Assembly (NCBI GenBank): GCA_005889285.1
Contig: VBFF01000084.1
Location: forward strand, 1-5,816
Length of the DNA: 5,816 bases
Direction: 5' to 3'
Source of the DNA: Chloroflexota bacterium
GTDB taxonomy: Bacteria > Chloroflexota > Dormibacteria > CF-121
The translations under genes were made by a program, and so were the position numbers. Positions 5,757 to 5,816 of this stretch are shown here, piece after piece; within the stretch, counting starts at the first letter, position 1; each line of letters begins with the position of its first letter. The notes under the pieces are model-generated. The model saw only the letters and a program-made list of their open reading frames with translations. It did no database searches and was not told the DNA's origin.

Positions 5757-5816
5757 GAGGCCGGCGCGGTTTCATGCTGATCGAAACGACGGTCGCCATC
5801 GCCTTGCTGGCGGTGA
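5753..5816 (+). CDS. Type IV prepilin-like protein, N-terminus only (partial)
   Basis: A GTG at 5753 overlaps the pilC stop as GTGA and opens a frame to the window edge, giving 21 residues: MRGRRG then FMLIETTVAIALLAV. This is a class III (type IV) prepilin signal: a short basic leader ending in Gly, cleavage before Phe, Glu at position +5 of the mature protein, and a hydrophobic helix. Prepilin peptidase would cut between Gly6 and Phe7 and the product would enter the pilus or pseudopilus. The wording FMLIETTVAIALLAV is closer to minor pilins or GspI/PilV-like pseudopilins than to a classic major pilin (FTLIELM), but 21 residues cannot decide this. A GGGGG run seven bases upstream (5741-5745) may serve as the ribosome binding site. 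It is evidently the next gene of the same operon. Confidence 0.87.
   Translation, partial: MRGRRGFMLIETTVAIALLAV

Overview
The window is a high-GC (roughly two-thirds by eye), densely packed bacterial segment dominated by a type IV pilus (T4P) assembly locus. The organism cannot be named from the sequence. The high GC, TTG and GTG starts, a BldC/MerR-like small DNA-binding protein inside the pilus operon, and a secreted Ig-like domain at the left edge would suit a soil-type Chloroflexota or Dormibacterota-like lineage or a relative. That placement is inference of low certainty. No rRNA, tRNA, CRISPR array, insertion sequence or phage signal was seen, and no stretch over 300 bases lacks a gene.

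Layout. Bases 1-278 (+) are the 3' end of a gene that enters from outside and encodes an extracellular beta-sandwich-like domain. It converges on, and its stop codon overlaps, a minus-strand membrane-anchored diguanylate cyclase (275-1114). Upstream of the cyclase on the same strand lies a short gene (1183-1581) encoding only the N-terminal tetracysteine domain of a prepilin peptidase, without the aspartyl-protease half. Only 39 bases separate it from the divergent plus-strand pilus operon: pilT (1621-2673), a 77-residue helix-turn-helix protein (2701-2934), pilB (2931-4619), pilC (4612-5756, broken) and the start of a prepilin gene (5753 onward, cut by the window edge). From the HTH gene on, every junction overlaps by 4 to 8 bases, indicating one translationally coupled operon.

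How the parts fit. PilB powers pilus extension, PilT retraction and PilC is the inner-membrane platform; the prepilin supplies a pilus or minor-pilus subunit. PilB carries a tandem MshEN c-di-GMP-binding motif, and a catalytically intact diguanylate cyclase is encoded next door, so a local c-di-GMP control loop on pilus extension is plausible.

Main oddities: (1) pilC is frameshifted by an apparent internal deletion of about 67 bp that removes the first helix of its second T2SSF domain, so it is either a recent pseudogene or an assembly error; (2) the prepilin-peptidase homologue is a stand-alone accessory domain without protease residues; (3) a BldC-like regulator is translationally coupled to pilB. 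I see no wholly unknown system here; the novelty is in these variations on a T4P locus.
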